DNA from: an uncultured Saprospiraceae bacterium
GTDB taxonomy: Bacteria; Bacteroidota; Bacteroidia; Chitinophagales; Saprospiraceae
Direction: 5' to 3'
Assembly: GCA_937973565.1 (NCBI GenBank)
Contig: CALJKQ010000064.1
Coordinates: 1-64,000 of the forward strand
DNA: 64,000 bases
Numbering within the stretch: position 1 is the stretch's first letter; each line of letters opens with the position of its first letter. The position numbers and the translations under genes were made by a program. The notes below the pieces were generated by a model. The model made no database searches, was not told where the DNA came from, and saw only the letters and a program-made list of their open reading frames with translations. Positions 45,101 through 52,832 of the stretch are shown here, in pieces.

Positions 45101-45404
45101 CACAGAACAAGCATTGCCGTTTACCATGCAATTTTCTCCACTTACAGCCATAGCTCCTATGGGTAAGCAGCAATGGCTGATAGGCATGAATAAGTACAAC
45201 GGCAACATCCAGATTGGCCGATACGATGCCGATTTTGGCGGCATCCTTTCATTTGAATCAGGACAATTGAAATACGAGAAACTACCCGGCCTGATTTTGA
45301 AGGGGGCCATTAAAAAAATGGTACCCATTGTTGTCAATGGAAAAAAACAATATTTGGTTGTAAAAAACAACGATAGCTGTCAGCTCATTGCACCGGCTTC
45401 TTAG
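42123..45404 (+). CDS. CRTAC1-type VCBS/FG-GAP lipoprotein with ASPIC/UnbV domain (2)
   Basis: A 1093-residue paralogue. The ATG at 42123 gives the lipoprotein signal TRYFILVWVVFLFSC; an ATG at 42099 would start inside the preceding gene and bury it. Repeats include DFNNDGLKDIF, DINNDGMMDIY, DYDLDGDLDMY, DFDNDGDLDVV and DIDGDRDLDVV, with ASPIC/UnbV at about 513-580 (IGTRIIVKAGGQKYYAEN, RGFQSS). Similar length and order to its neighbour show a tandem duplication. It ends 3 bases from the convergent adenine deaminase gene. Confidence 0.88.
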   Translation: MTRYFILVWVVFLFSCKQEDKKENLFTLLTGDDTGIDFQNKLNLTTEMNIFKYMYYYNGGGVGVADFNNDGLKDIFFTGNMVENELYLNEGNLKFKNVTNKAGIKKDAAWSNGVSVVDINNDGMMDIYISQVGEFDIFKGHNQLFVCQKIENGIPVYQEMSAQYGLDLVGYGTHAVFFDYDLDGDLDMYQLNHSTHNNGTFGQRPSFLGTYHAQSGDKMMRNDKGRFTDVTKESGIHSSVIGYGLGVVASDINLDGYPDLYIGNDFHENDYLYINQGNGTFKDVTPDQLMHTSRFSMGVDAADLNNDGYNEIISLDMLPEKADILKRSENDEDISLFKFKLDYGYNYQYSRNALQLNNGDGSFSEIGMYSGVHATDWSWSPLFFDIDQDGKRDLFISNGIPKRMNDLDYINFVSDQDWQWKTSHNELTQKELDLIMKIPELKLDNKIFLQDGELRFNDKSDAVANLLPSYSSGSAYADFDNDGDLDVVVNNINEKPFIYRNDVQRAADRQKALRIRFKGQAGNINAIGTRIIVKAGGQKYYAENYPVRGFQSSFMEDLFLATGKAKPDSLTVIWPDQSYQSTALGMDSIHILTYKTGLPKFDYKSLVGTKVMAWTDNTPSAGINYKHTENPYIEFHREPLVPFSCGEEGPASAVGDIDGDKKEDVFLGASKTFKPKIYKQTANGTFRLVPQADLDADSTYEDVDAVFADVNNDGAKDLIVASGGNEYSLKNDFMKPRLYLNDGRGQFKKKADAFGEVRLNASAVKISDINNDGLPDVWFFGRSVPYQYGQIPASYVLINTGNGNFKDKTAELAPTLSKLGLVTAAQLADIDGDRDLDVVVACEWDGILALKNENGKFILQHLYDGRGWWSSLYIDDVDGDGKVDIIAGNQGLNTRMKASPEKPVHMYLADMDNNGTAEQVVTYFIGDREIPLANKTELEKKLPPIKKKFLKASDFAKADVKEILSFYDLKKAEKKEVNQFANLILYQKSAGKFTEQALPFTMQFSPLTAIAPMGKQQWLIGMNKYNGNIQIGRYDADFGGILSFESGQLKYEKLPGLILKGAIKKMVPIVVNGKKQYLVVKNNDSCQLIAPAS

Positions 45405-45407
45405 GTA

Positions 45408-47045
45408 TCAGAGCCAAACCTTGGTGAAATCAAATTTTCTGGCATCGAAAAGGCCTTTATCGGAAAGTTTGAGTTCGGGAATGACGAGCAAGGCCATAAA
45501 AGATAAGGTCATGAAGGGAGCATCGAGTGTTGAGCCCAGCATTTGTTTAGCCATTTGATCTACTTTTTGATAGTCCTCTGATACTTCATATCCATCGCGA
45601 TTGCTCATGAGTCCGGCAACCGGCAGGGGGAGGGTAGCTACGTCAGCACCCAAACATGCTGTGACACCACCCCGGTGTTTGACTACTTCATTGATGGCAT
45701 TGGCCAGGTCTTCATCGTTGGTGCCTACGGCAATAATGTTGTGAGAATCGTGACCTACCGATGAAGCAATGGCCCCTTTTTGGAGACCAAAACCATGGAT
45801 AAGAGCAATGGCGGGTGGAGATTGTACATATCGGTTGTACACCACAACTTTGAGCACGTCATTTTCCGTGTCAGGTGTGAATATAGTATGCTGGTTTACC
45901 AAATTAAACAGCAACTCTGTGGTAATCAACTGACCTCCTTTTGCGGCTATGACCCGCATCTGTTTTGCCTCTGTTGGGATAGGGAGAGCCAGTTGTTCGG
46001 CAGCAACAGGTTTGGTATCAAAGTAATTAACGATAGCACTTTGAGGTAATGGCAGTCTGGTTTTGCCGTTTTCAGCTACGCACTGTCCTCTCAAATAGGT
46101 CTGTAAAATTTCGAAGTTATTTACATCTTTTACTACTATAAAATCAGCGGAGTCACCAGTGCGGAGCAGGCCCACCGGCATACCATAATGCAAGACAGGG
46201 TGAATACAGGCCATATACAGCGCCTCAAACAGGCCAATGCCGTGCCGGTGGATGGCTCGTTTGACCAACTCATTGATGTGGCTTATCACCAGCTCATCCG
46301 GGTGTTTGTCGTCTGAGCAAAACATCATTTGTTGCCAATGCTCCTTTGCCAGGGGAATGAGGGCTTCAAAATTTTTGGCGGCACTGCCTTCTCTGATGAG
46401 GATTTTTACACCCAGTTGCAATTTTTCAGCAGCTTCATCGGTTTGGTAACATTCGTGGTCAGTGGTTATACCATGTGAAAAATAGTCCCGGGCATCCTTG
46501 CCTCTTAAGCCCGGTGCATGACCATCGATGGGCTTTCCCGATTTTCGGGCGTGGTACAATTTTTCCATTACCATAGCATCCTGATGAATGACACCCGGAT
46601 AATTCATCATTTCTGCCAAATAATAAATATCGGGCTTCTGCAAAAGCGTAAGTATATCCTGATCATCGATGGCGGCACCTGCGGTCTCAAACGCCGTAGC
46701 CGGTACACAAGAAGGCGCCCCGAAGGCAAAATGAAATGGACTTTGGGCAGCATCGTTCAGCATGTAATCAACCCCTGCCACACCCAGTACGTTGCCTATT
46801 TCATGGGGATCAGAAACGGTGCCCACAGTACCATGAACCACCGCCAGACGCGCAAAGTGAGCGGGCGTGAGCATAGAACTTTCGATGTGTACGTGCGCGT
46901 CTACAAAGCCGGGCATTAAATATGGCTCAGCCGGCCGCTCATTGTCAAGGGCTTCGATGGCTTTGATTTTTCCTCCCTCAACGGTCACTTCTCCAAAATA
47001 TATTTGGCGCTTGAAAATATCTACGATGTTTCCGGTAAGTGTCAT
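45408..47045 (-). CDS. ade: Adenine deaminase
   Basis: Converts adenine to hypoxanthine and ammonia in purine salvage. The 545 residues match the amidohydrolase-type Ade: DAHVHIESSMLTPAHFARLA with the HxH metal site, GTVSDPHEIGNVLG, DGHAPGLRGKDARDYFSHGI, MFCSDDKHPDEL and the C-terminal Ade domain (HDSHNIIAVGTNDEDLANAI). Complete, no neighbours in the same pathway. Confidence 0.95.
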   Translation of the reverse strand: MTLTGNIVDIFKRQIYFGEVTVEGGKIKAIEALDNERPAEPYLMPGFVDAHVHIESSMLTPAHFARLAVVHGTVGTVSDPHEIGNVLGVAGVDYMLNDAAQSPFHFAFGAPSCVPATAFETAGAAIDDQDILTLLQKPDIYYLAEMMNYPGVIHQDAMVMEKLYHARKSGKPIDGHAPGLRGKDARDYFSHGITTDHECYQTDEAAEKLQLGVKILIREGSAAKNFEALIPLAKEHWQQMMFCSDDKHPDELVISHINELVKRAIHRHGIGLFEALYMACIHPVLHYGMPVGLLRTGDSADFIVVKDVNNFEILQTYLRGQCVAENGKTRLPLPQSAIVNYFDTKPVAAEQLALPIPTEAKQMRVIAAKGGQLITTELLFNLVNQHTIFTPDTENDVLKVVVYNRYVQSPPAIALIHGFGLQKGAIASSVGHDSHNIIAVGTNDEDLANAINEVVKHRGGVTACLGADVATLPLPVAGLMSNRDGYEVSEDYQKVDQMAKQMLGSTLDAPFMTLSFMALLVIPELKLSDKGLFDARKFDFTKVWL

Positions 47046-47155
47046 GGGAGTTTATTGAAATTTGACAAATAAATTTGAACTCGAAAAATAATCAATCGCG
47101 GCCAGATAATGCATTGACAAAGGTCAGGTATTTCACACAATTCAACGCAATGGTG

Positions 47156-47163
47156 TAACTTTG
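47156..47163 (+). promoter_or_regulatory. -7 box (TAACTTTG) of the thiolase gene
   Basis: Exact TAnnTTTG ending at 47163, without a clean -33 TTG. It places the transcription start near 47170 and so supports the ATG at 47187, not the in-frame GTG at 47163, as start codon. Confidence 0.55.
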
Positions 47164-47186
47164 TGGTTCAATTAATAAATTTTCCT

Positions 47187-48365
47187 ATGCAGAAAGTATA
47201 TATTTTATCCGCACAGAGAACCCCAATGGGAAGTTACGGAGGAGCACTGTCATCGTTTTCAGCAACACAGCTGGGTTCCGTTGCCATCAAGGCAGCTGTT
47301 GAAAAAGCAGGCATCAATGCCGATGATGTGGATGAGGTTTTCTTTGGCAATGTTTGCCAGGCCAACAACGGTCAGGCACCGGCCAGACAGGCGGCATTGG
47401 GGGCAGGTTTAAGCAAAAGAGTTCCTTGTACAACTGTAAATAAAGTATGTGCTTCCGGCATGAAGTCCGTTATGTTTGCTGCTCAATCCATACAGCTGGG
47501 CCAAAACCAGGTTGTAGTAGCCGGTGGTATGGAAAGCATGAGCAACATACCTTATTACCTGCCTAAGGTAAGATGGGGCTTGAAATACGGCGGTGCTGAG
47601 TTGGTAGACGGCTTGCAGAAAGACGGACTTACCGATGCCTACAACCACCAGGCCATGGGTACCTGTGCTGATGCTACAGCAACCAAATTCAGCATCAGCA
47701 GAGAAGACCAGGACAGGTATGCTATCCAATCTTATACAAGAGCAGCAGAAGCAACCAAAGCCGGAAAATTTAAGGATGAAATATGCGGTGTGTCTATACC
47801 TCAAAAGAAAGGCGATCCCATTTTGATGGTTGAAGACGAAGAATACAAAAATGTGATGTTTGATAAGATCCCCGGACTAAGACCTGCTTTTAGCAAGGAA
47901 GGTACTGTTACCGCTGCCAACGCTTCTACCATGAACGATGGTGCCGCAGCCCTTGTGCTGGCGAGTGAAGAATATGTGCAGAAACATGGACTTACCCCTA
48001 TTGCAGAAGTGGTATCATATGCGGATGCGGCCCAGGAGCCGGAGTGGTTTACCACGGCACCTACATTGGCAGCACCTATAGCCCTGAAAAGAGCAGGGTT
48101 GTCCGCTGAACAGATCGATTATTATGAAGTCAATGAAGCATTTGCAGTAGTAACCATGGCCTTCAACCAGGTGATGGGGGTAGACGAGTCAAAGGTCAAT
48201 GTCAATGGTGGTGCGGTAGCCCTTGGGCACCCGCTGGGAGCATCAGGAGCCAGAATCATTACGACACTGATCCATGTATTGGGACAAAACAACGGCACCT
48301 ATGGTTTGGCTACACTCTGTAATGGAGGAGGTGGCGCCAGCGCAGTCGTTGTTAAAAAACTATAA
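47187..48365 (+). CDS. Acetyl-CoA C-acetyltransferase (thiolase)
   Basis: Joins or splits acetyl-CoA/acetoacetyl-CoA in the cytoplasm. The 392 residues start at MQKVYILSAQRTPMGSYGG. Catalytic residues: nucleophile Cys in TTVNKVCASGMKS, His in GGAVALGHPLGASGAR and the proton-shuttling Cys in LATLCNGGGGAS. Stands alone; whether it works in synthesis or degradation cannot be told. Confidence 0.94.
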   Translation: MQKVYILSAQRTPMGSYGGALSSFSATQLGSVAIKAAVEKAGINADDVDEVFFGNVCQANNGQAPARQAALGAGLSKRVPCTTVNKVCASGMKSVMFAAQSIQLGQNQVVVAGGMESMSNIPYYLPKVRWGLKYGGAELVDGLQKDGLTDAYNHQAMGTCADATATKFSISREDQDRYAIQSYTRAAEATKAGKFKDEICGVSIPQKKGDPILMVEDEEYKNVMFDKIPGLRPAFSKEGTVTAANASTMNDGAAALVLASEEYVQKHGLTPIAEVVSYADAAQEPEWFTTAPTLAAPIALKRAGLSAEQIDYYEVNEAFAVVTMAFNQVMGVDESKVNVNGGAVALGHPLGASGARIITTLIHVLGQNNGTYGLATLCNGGGGASAVVVKKL

Positions 48366-48371
48366 TCCCGC

Positions 48372-51300
48372 TTACTTTAAGTCGATCGTACCTGCATCGG
48401 AGTTTTCCAACATGCTGCCCGGTGCGAGTCTTATTTCTTTACCGTTGATGTTTTCAATGGTGATCTGACCCGTATTGGAAAAAGTACCGAGGTTGTTGAT
48501 GCCATAAAGCCCGTTCACTGCATGGTTGTTGAGCAGTGTCAAGATACCATTATTGTTGAAGTCAGCACCTACTGCGTTGTAAATTCCGGTACTCCCGCTA
48601 TTACTTATGTTCAATGTTGCAGAACTGTTGATCAGCATACTCCCGCTGTTGCTAAATGCTATGCCGCTGGTATTGATGGGGTTGGTAATGTCCAATACAC
48701 CGTAAAGCAGTACATCTCCGGCATTGGACATTTCACCTTTGTCGGCTATTTTGAGTTGTGCGTTGTTTTGGATCAGCAGGGTAGCAGTGGCACCTATCGT
48801 TACGGATGAGGCTTTGGCTACGTTGCCGTTGGTTATGCTGATGGTATAGGCTGCCGCAGGATTGATGACCACCTGATGGCAGGGTTGAGGAATTTTTCCT
48901 GTGCTCCAATTACTGGCCTGGTGCCAGTTGCCATTGGTGCCGATCCAGGTATTGACTACATCGGGAATGTTTTCGTCGATGCTGTTGTCGCAATCATTGT
49001 CTTTGCCATCACAAATCTCAGGGGCCCCGGGATAGCTGTTGGGATCATCATCAAGACAATCCTGGGTGACAGCACAGTAACCATCTCCGTCATTATCACC
49101 ACCGTAGCCGTTGAGACAAAAATCGTTGTAATTGCCACCGCCTGGCAGTTGCGGATTGCCTTCTAATCTGAGTGTAGCACCCCGTGTGCAGAATATGTCA
49201 TAAACGCGGGGGATGCAGCCATTAAAATTATTCTCATTCAACCACATAACTGCAATCGGGGGTATGGTGAGGAAGACAGGTAAAGTACCCGTGAGGTCAT
49301 TGTTGTCGAGATAAAGCGTTCTCAGATTGCCAATATCACCAAAAGAATAAGGTAGGGTGCCTGAATAGCTGTTGTTGCCCAAATCTACGTAGTCAAGCAA
49401 CACAAAATCATCAAGAAAATTGGGCAGATTGCCTGAAAGGGTATTGCTGTAAAGGTTGAGGCGAGTCAGCTCTGTAAGTCCCGTCATTGCTGCAGGTAAA
49501 CTACCGGTGAGGTGGTTATTTCCCAGGTTGAGCGCGGTCACTCTGCCCGAAGTATTGCACACGACACCAAACCAGGTGCACACATTACAATTAGATGCAT
49601 AGTTGACCCAACCGCTCTTGTTGGTCCAGGAAGCACCGTTGGTAGCATTGTAAAATGAGACCAGTGCAGGATAATCCGGATGACATGGCACAGAGGCATC
49701 GTAAGCACAGATGCCAAATTCTCCATAGTCGTTGGTTGCGGGTATGTCCTTTGGAGTTACTCTTATGGTGATGGTTTCACCGGGAGTGCGTCCTGTCAGA
49801 ATGATTTGTGCATGGTTGCCTGCGCCATTGTTGTCATCACAGGCTATGGCCGTAAGACTGTTGCAGTTACCTGCATAGGCTTGCAAAACCATATCAGTAA
49901 AACCTCCCGACACCTGCGTAGTCTCAATGGTTAATGAGCCCGAAGAAGGCACTTTGGCTGTAAACCATACATCGGTATTGTAAGCCTGAGAAACACAGCT
50001 AAACCCCGGCGTATTGGCAGATTGAGTACCATAGTCGTTGTCGAAGGTTCTGGCTGTACAGCCTTGTGAAAGCGTGAGTGGTATGGCATCCAGACACTCA
50101 TCGTTGACGGGACCCAGGGTTCCACAAGCCACACCTGTAAAACAAGAGGCATTAACAAAATTCAGAAATAATTGTTTGCCGGCAACGGGTCCGAAGCCTA
50201 CTGAAAAATTGATGGACTGACCTGCAAGGCCGTTGCACTGGCTCATGATCGTGCCATTGCTGCCCGGCAGCGTGGGGGCTCCACTGTTAAAACAATTGTT
50301 GCCTTCAGGGGTCTGGTCGTTATTATACGCGATTACATTTCCGCAATCATCGATCTGAGAATTGTCGCCATTCCAAACACAGGCGTGGGTATGTCTAAGT
50401 CCGAGCACGTGACCCAACTCGTGTGCTACATTCTGAATGTTGTAGGAATAGTTGGGATAGTTGACTACAGAAGTGGATAAGCCGGATGAGAGGGCAGCAG
50501 GGCCGGGATAGGACGTAATAGGGTTGCAGAAACCTCCGATGCCGTAGCTTATGCCGCCCGGCAGATCTTTGGTGCTAAGCAAATAAGCCACTTTACCGCT
50601 CAAGCCGATGGATATGAGTCTGTTCACGAAAGCCGTGCGCATGGCTGTAACCGAGGTTGCAGAAGTGTAAATATCGGTTGTGTTCCAAATGTAAACCTGA
50701 GAAATGATAATGGGTACCTTGTAATTGTTGTATAAGGTGGCCACGTTGCTAAAAATATTCGTCAACCAGGTTTGGGTATTGGTAGTGCTGGATCCATTGC
50801 TTTGGTAGGCAGAAAAGTCGCATTCTACGTAAAGCTCAAGGCAGTCTGCATATGAATTCCTTTCGCCACGGTGATCTGCCATGGAGACATTGTCTTCTGT
50901 ATGACATTCGTGCAATGCCTGGTTTGTTGCAATGGTTAATCTAAGTTGAGAAGAGGTTGCGTCTTTGTGGATTTCGAATTGTTGGTCTGCGGTGGAAATA
51001 AACAGTGAAAATTGGTTTTCGCCGGTGCACAAGTTAACGGTGGATGATTCATAGTCCTGTACTATGCCGCGGTAGGTAACCACGTTTATTATTTTTGCAT
51101 TTTCTCCGGAAGAAAACTGAACCAGGGCGTCTCGGCTGAACAGTTCGTATTTTTCGAGTTCAAGTTTCATTTCTTTGCCATCCAGATTTATGCTAAGCAC
51201 AATGTTGCGTGGTTTTTGGATGGCTACCAGATCATAGCAATCGTCGTTCAATGTCACGCTGTTGTTGGCAGTCAACGAGCTTTTGGAAAGGGCCACCGAG

Positions 51301-51416
51301 TGCAAATTATGGGTTGATGTATCGGTTTTTTTCAACTCATTTTTGGAAGCAATCTGTGCATACGATGCTGGGAACAAGACAGATAGAAGGAGGCAAAGAG
51401 AGAGGATTCTTTTCAT
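48372..51416 (-). CDS. Secreted zinc metalloprotease with LRR and MopE-like motif
   Basis: A 1014-residue exported protein; Met 51416 gives the signal peptide (SLCLLLSVLFPASYAQ). An M12/metzincin domain has the full zinc site AHELGHVLGLRHTHAC (near residue 330). It is followed by a domain with CLDAIPLTLSQGC, plant-type leucine-rich repeats (about 620-710; LNLGNNHLTGSLP, LNLYSNTLSGNLP), a MopE-like acidic metal motif (DDDPNSYPGAPEICDGKDND) and a repetitive beta-helix-like tail. The tail stops at AGTIDLK with no T9SS C-terminal signal, unlike typical relatives, and only 6 bases from the convergent thiolase stop. The 3' end may be truncated. Confidence 0.82.
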   Translation of the reverse strand: MKRILSLCLLLSVLFPASYAQIASKNELKKTDTSTHNLHSVALSKSSLTANNSVTLNDDCYDLVAIQKPRNIVLSINLDGKEMKLELEKYELFSRDALVQFSSGENAKIINVVTYRGIVQDYESSTVNLCTGENQFSLFISTADQQFEIHKDATSSQLRLTIATNQALHECHTEDNVSMADHRGERNSYADCLELYVECDFSAYQSNGSSTTNTQTWLTNIFSNVATLYNNYKVPIIISQVYIWNTTDIYTSATSVTAMRTAFVNRLISIGLSGKVAYLLSTKDLPGGISYGIGGFCNPITSYPGPAALSSGLSTSVVNYPNYSYNIQNVAHELGHVLGLRHTHACVWNGDNSQIDDCGNVIAYNNDQTPEGNNCFNSGAPTLPGSNGTIMSQCNGLAGQSINFSVGFGPVAGKQLFLNFVNASCFTGVACGTLGPVNDECLDAIPLTLSQGCTARTFDNDYGTQSANTPGFSCVSQAYNTDVWFTAKVPSSGSLTIETTQVSGGFTDMVLQAYAGNCNSLTAIACDDNNGAGNHAQIILTGRTPGETITIRVTPKDIPATNDYGEFGICAYDASVPCHPDYPALVSFYNATNGASWTNKSGWVNYASNCNVCTWFGVVCNTSGRVTALNLGNNHLTGSLPAAMTGLTELTRLNLYSNTLSGNLPNFLDDFVLLDYVDLGNNSYSGTLPYSFGDIGNLRTLYLDNNDLTGTLPVFLTIPPIAVMWLNENNFNGCIPRVYDIFCTRGATLRLEGNPQLPGGGNYNDFCLNGYGGDNDGDGYCAVTQDCLDDDPNSYPGAPEICDGKDNDCDNSIDENIPDVVNTWIGTNGNWHQASNWSTGKIPQPCHQVVINPAAAYTISITNGNVAKASSVTIGATATLLIQNNAQLKIADKGEMSNAGDVLLYGVLDITNPINTSGIAFSNSGSMLINSSATLNISNSGSTGIYNAVGADFNNNGILTLLNNHAVNGLYGINNLGTFSNTGQITIENINGKEIRLAPGSMLENSDAGTIDLK

Positions 51417-51647
51417 AAAGCCCAAATTAACAACTTTTTTTAAAAGGCAATACATTTCAATGTATTTACGATTATGTGACAATCTACCCTACCCTTGCTC
51501 CCTGCTCCCTTTCTTACTTTTTATCATTAGCTAGAATGAAAGCCCCGTTGTAATGTCGGGTTTTTATAATTACGATCACAAAAACAGATAGAAATAACTA
51601 AAATTAAAAATAAAAGAATAAAATTTTGTTAAAGTATCAAAAAAGCC
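51417..51647. other. Intergenic stretch upstream of the metalloprotease
   Basis: Holds a low-complexity CTTGCTCCCTGCTCCC run (51493-51508) and a CCCG/CGGG hairpin followed by five T (about 51543-51567) that could act as a terminator, though no plus-strand gene ends here. The rest is very AT-rich. Confidence 0.4.
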
Positions 51648-51678
51648 TTGCAAAAAATATATAATTCTTTTAAATTTG
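51648..51678 (+). promoter_or_regulatory. Predicted promoter of the 60-codon gene
   Basis: TTG at 51648-51650, 20-base spacer, TAAATTTG at 51671-51678: full consensus match. It gives a leader of about 130 bases, long for such a small gene. Confidence 0.65.
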
Positions 51679-51817
51679 CGTTACGAAAAATAAAAAGAAA
51701 ACTACGGGTGAAACAAATATTTTTCTTGACGGTATTTTGTTCTTAATTGTTGTAAAATAACCCAAGGAAAACAAACAATATTTTGTCAAACCTATTTTTA
51801 TAACAAAATTTTATTGA

Positions 51818-52000
51818 ATGAAAAGTTTTTTATTCAGGCTTTTGGTAGAAAAAAATGTAAGGTCTAAGGCAGAGTTGATAAAGCAAAAAAGCCTTATTGA
51901 CGAGATTACGGATAAGGATTACCAGCAAGGGGATTATAATCCGAAAACGGCCAGACACCGTTCTCTCAAAAACATCAACGGGAAGTTGATTCGATTTTAA
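51818..52000 (+). CDS. Small basic protein, 60 residues, unknown function
   Basis: MKSFLFRLLVEKNVRSKAEL opens a 60-residue, Lys/Arg-rich protein with one helical segment and no signal peptide or membrane helix beyond a short hydrophobic start. I do not recognise it. It is supported as a real gene by its own consensus promoter (51648-51678) and intrinsic terminator (52056-52087). An RNA with regulatory function that only happens to include an open frame is the alternative. Confidence 0.55.
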   Translation: MKSFLFRLLVEKNVRSKAELIKQKSLIDEITDKDYQQGDYNPKTARHRSLKNINGKLIRF

Positions 52001-52055
52001 AGAAAGCGACGCCCAGGCGTATAAGTTTTTATCATAGTTTTTTAGTTGTTAGATT

Positions 52056-52087
52056 AAAAGCTGTCTTTTGCAAAAGGGACGGCTTTT
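52056..52087 (+). terminator. Intrinsic terminator after the 60-codon gene
   Basis: AAAAGCTGTC (52056-52065) pairs with GACGGCTTTT (52078-52087) over ten positions with one G-U; the stem is followed by a T-rich stretch. Distance to the stop is 55 bases. Confidence 0.65.
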
Positions 52088-52095
52088 ATTGTTTA

Positions 52096-52195
52096 CCGGG
52101 AACGGAGCAACGGGCAACCGAAGACCGGGAACAGAGCAACGGGCAACCGTAGACCGGGAACGGAGCAACGGGCAACCGTAGACCGGGAACGGAGC
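52096..52195. repeat. 29-bp tandem repeat, 3.4 copies
   Basis: Three full units at 52096-52124, 52125-52153 and 52154-52182, then 13 bases of a fourth. The core is CCGGGAACGGAGCAACGGGC; units differ at only one or two positions. There are no spacers, so it is not a CRISPR array. It is much richer in G+C than its surroundings. Confidence 0.92.
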
Positions 52196-52245
52196 TGTCG
52201 ACAAACGATTGTAAGCATAGAATCTAAATTTCAACACCCAAGTAA

Positions 52246-52431
52246 CCCGGATGCTCCGCTCCCTATGCCAATGGAACAGCGTAGGGATCCGGTTTCATGG
52301 ATGAGATTTGGGGTAGCCACTCGCAGAGCTCGTGGTTCATTCGCTTTTGATTGCCACCGGCAATCAAATTGCTACTTCGTAGCAACCGCTCAGTCATGCT
52401 CCGGATGCTCTGTCCCCGGATGCTCCGCTCC
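52246..52431. repeat. Hairpin-rich element between 17-bp direct repeats
   Basis: CCCGGATGCTCCGCTCC occurs at 52246-52262 and 52415-52431. Between or overlapping them are inverted repeats: 52260-52287 (9-bp arms with one G-U), 52349-52365 (GATTGCC/GGCAATC), 52369-52385 (TTGCTAC/GTAGCAA) and a weak one at 52317-52335. A partial copy of the direct repeat lies at 52402-52409. The layout suggests a small mobile intergenic element or a structured RNA; no transposase is encoded. Confidence 0.7.
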
Positions 52432-52442
52432 TCGCTTACCAC

Positions 52443-52481
52443 AAAAAAAAAGGGATCAAGCTTAGCTTAATCCCTTTTTTT
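52443..52481 (-). terminator. Intrinsic terminator of rpsT
   Basis: Long inverted repeat (AAAAAAGGGATCAA / TTAATCCCTTTTTT, one G-U) 20 bases after the rpsT stop, flanked by A and T runs, so it can work in both directions. Confidence 0.88.
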
Positions 52482-52500
52482 CTCTTTCGGTTACTGGTAA

Positions 52501-52755
52501 TTACCCGATGGCATTTACGTGCTTCATCAACTTGCTCTTCAAGTTGGAAGCTTTGTTTTTGTGCCAGGTGTTTTTCTTAGCCAGCTTGTCAATCATAGCT
52601 ACCACCTTTGGTAAATACTTTACTGCTTCAGTCTTGTCTTCCAAAGCCCTTAATTTGGCGATGGCAGTCCTTGCAGATTTTTTATAATACCTGTTTCTCA
52701 ATCGGATAACAAGGTCTTGCCTGATTCTCTTTTTTGATGACTTATGGTTTGCCAT
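52501..52755 (-). CDS. rpsT: 30S ribosomal protein bS20
   Basis: 84-residue three-helix protein that binds 16S rRNA: MANHKSSKKRIRQDLVIRLR at the N-terminus, then KSARTAIAKLRALEDK and IDKLAKKNTWHKNKASNLKS. Single-gene unit with own consensus promoter and strong terminator. Confidence 0.96.
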   Translation of the reverse strand: MANHKSSKKRIRQDLVIRLRNRYYKKSARTAIAKLRALEDKTEAVKYLPKVVAMIDKLAKKNTWHKNKASNLKSKLMKHVNAIG

Positions 52756-52780
52756 TGATCTTAATTTATGAATTGGAGCG

Positions 52781-52811
52781 CAAAGATAATTGTAAATCTA
52801 CACTAAACCAA
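52781..52811 (-). promoter_or_regulatory. Promoter of rpsT
   Basis: Minus strand: TTG (52809-52811), 20-base spacer, TATCTTTG (52781-52788), a full consensus match about 25 bases before the ATG. Confidence 0.75.
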
Positions 52812-52832
52812 GTTTTTATGTAAAAAAACGCA

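Noticed and set aside
47163..47186. GTG at 47163 as thiolase start
   Set aside because: It coincides with the last base of the -7 box, so it would lie upstream of the transcription start.
51543..51567. Terminator-like hairpin upstream of the metalloprotease gene
   Set aside because: Arms of only four to five pairs and no gene ending at that point; not listed as a separate terminator.
52096..52195. CRISPR array
   Set aside because: The 29-base unit repeats head to tail without spacers and no cas genes are near.
52049..52237. 62-codon minus-strand frame over the 29-bp repeats
   Set aside because: Coding only because 29-base units happen to lack stops in one frame; it covers a terminator hairpin.
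52265..52465. 66-codon open frame over the hairpin element
   Set aside because: It spans inverted repeats and the direct repeat, has odd composition and runs into the rpsT terminator.
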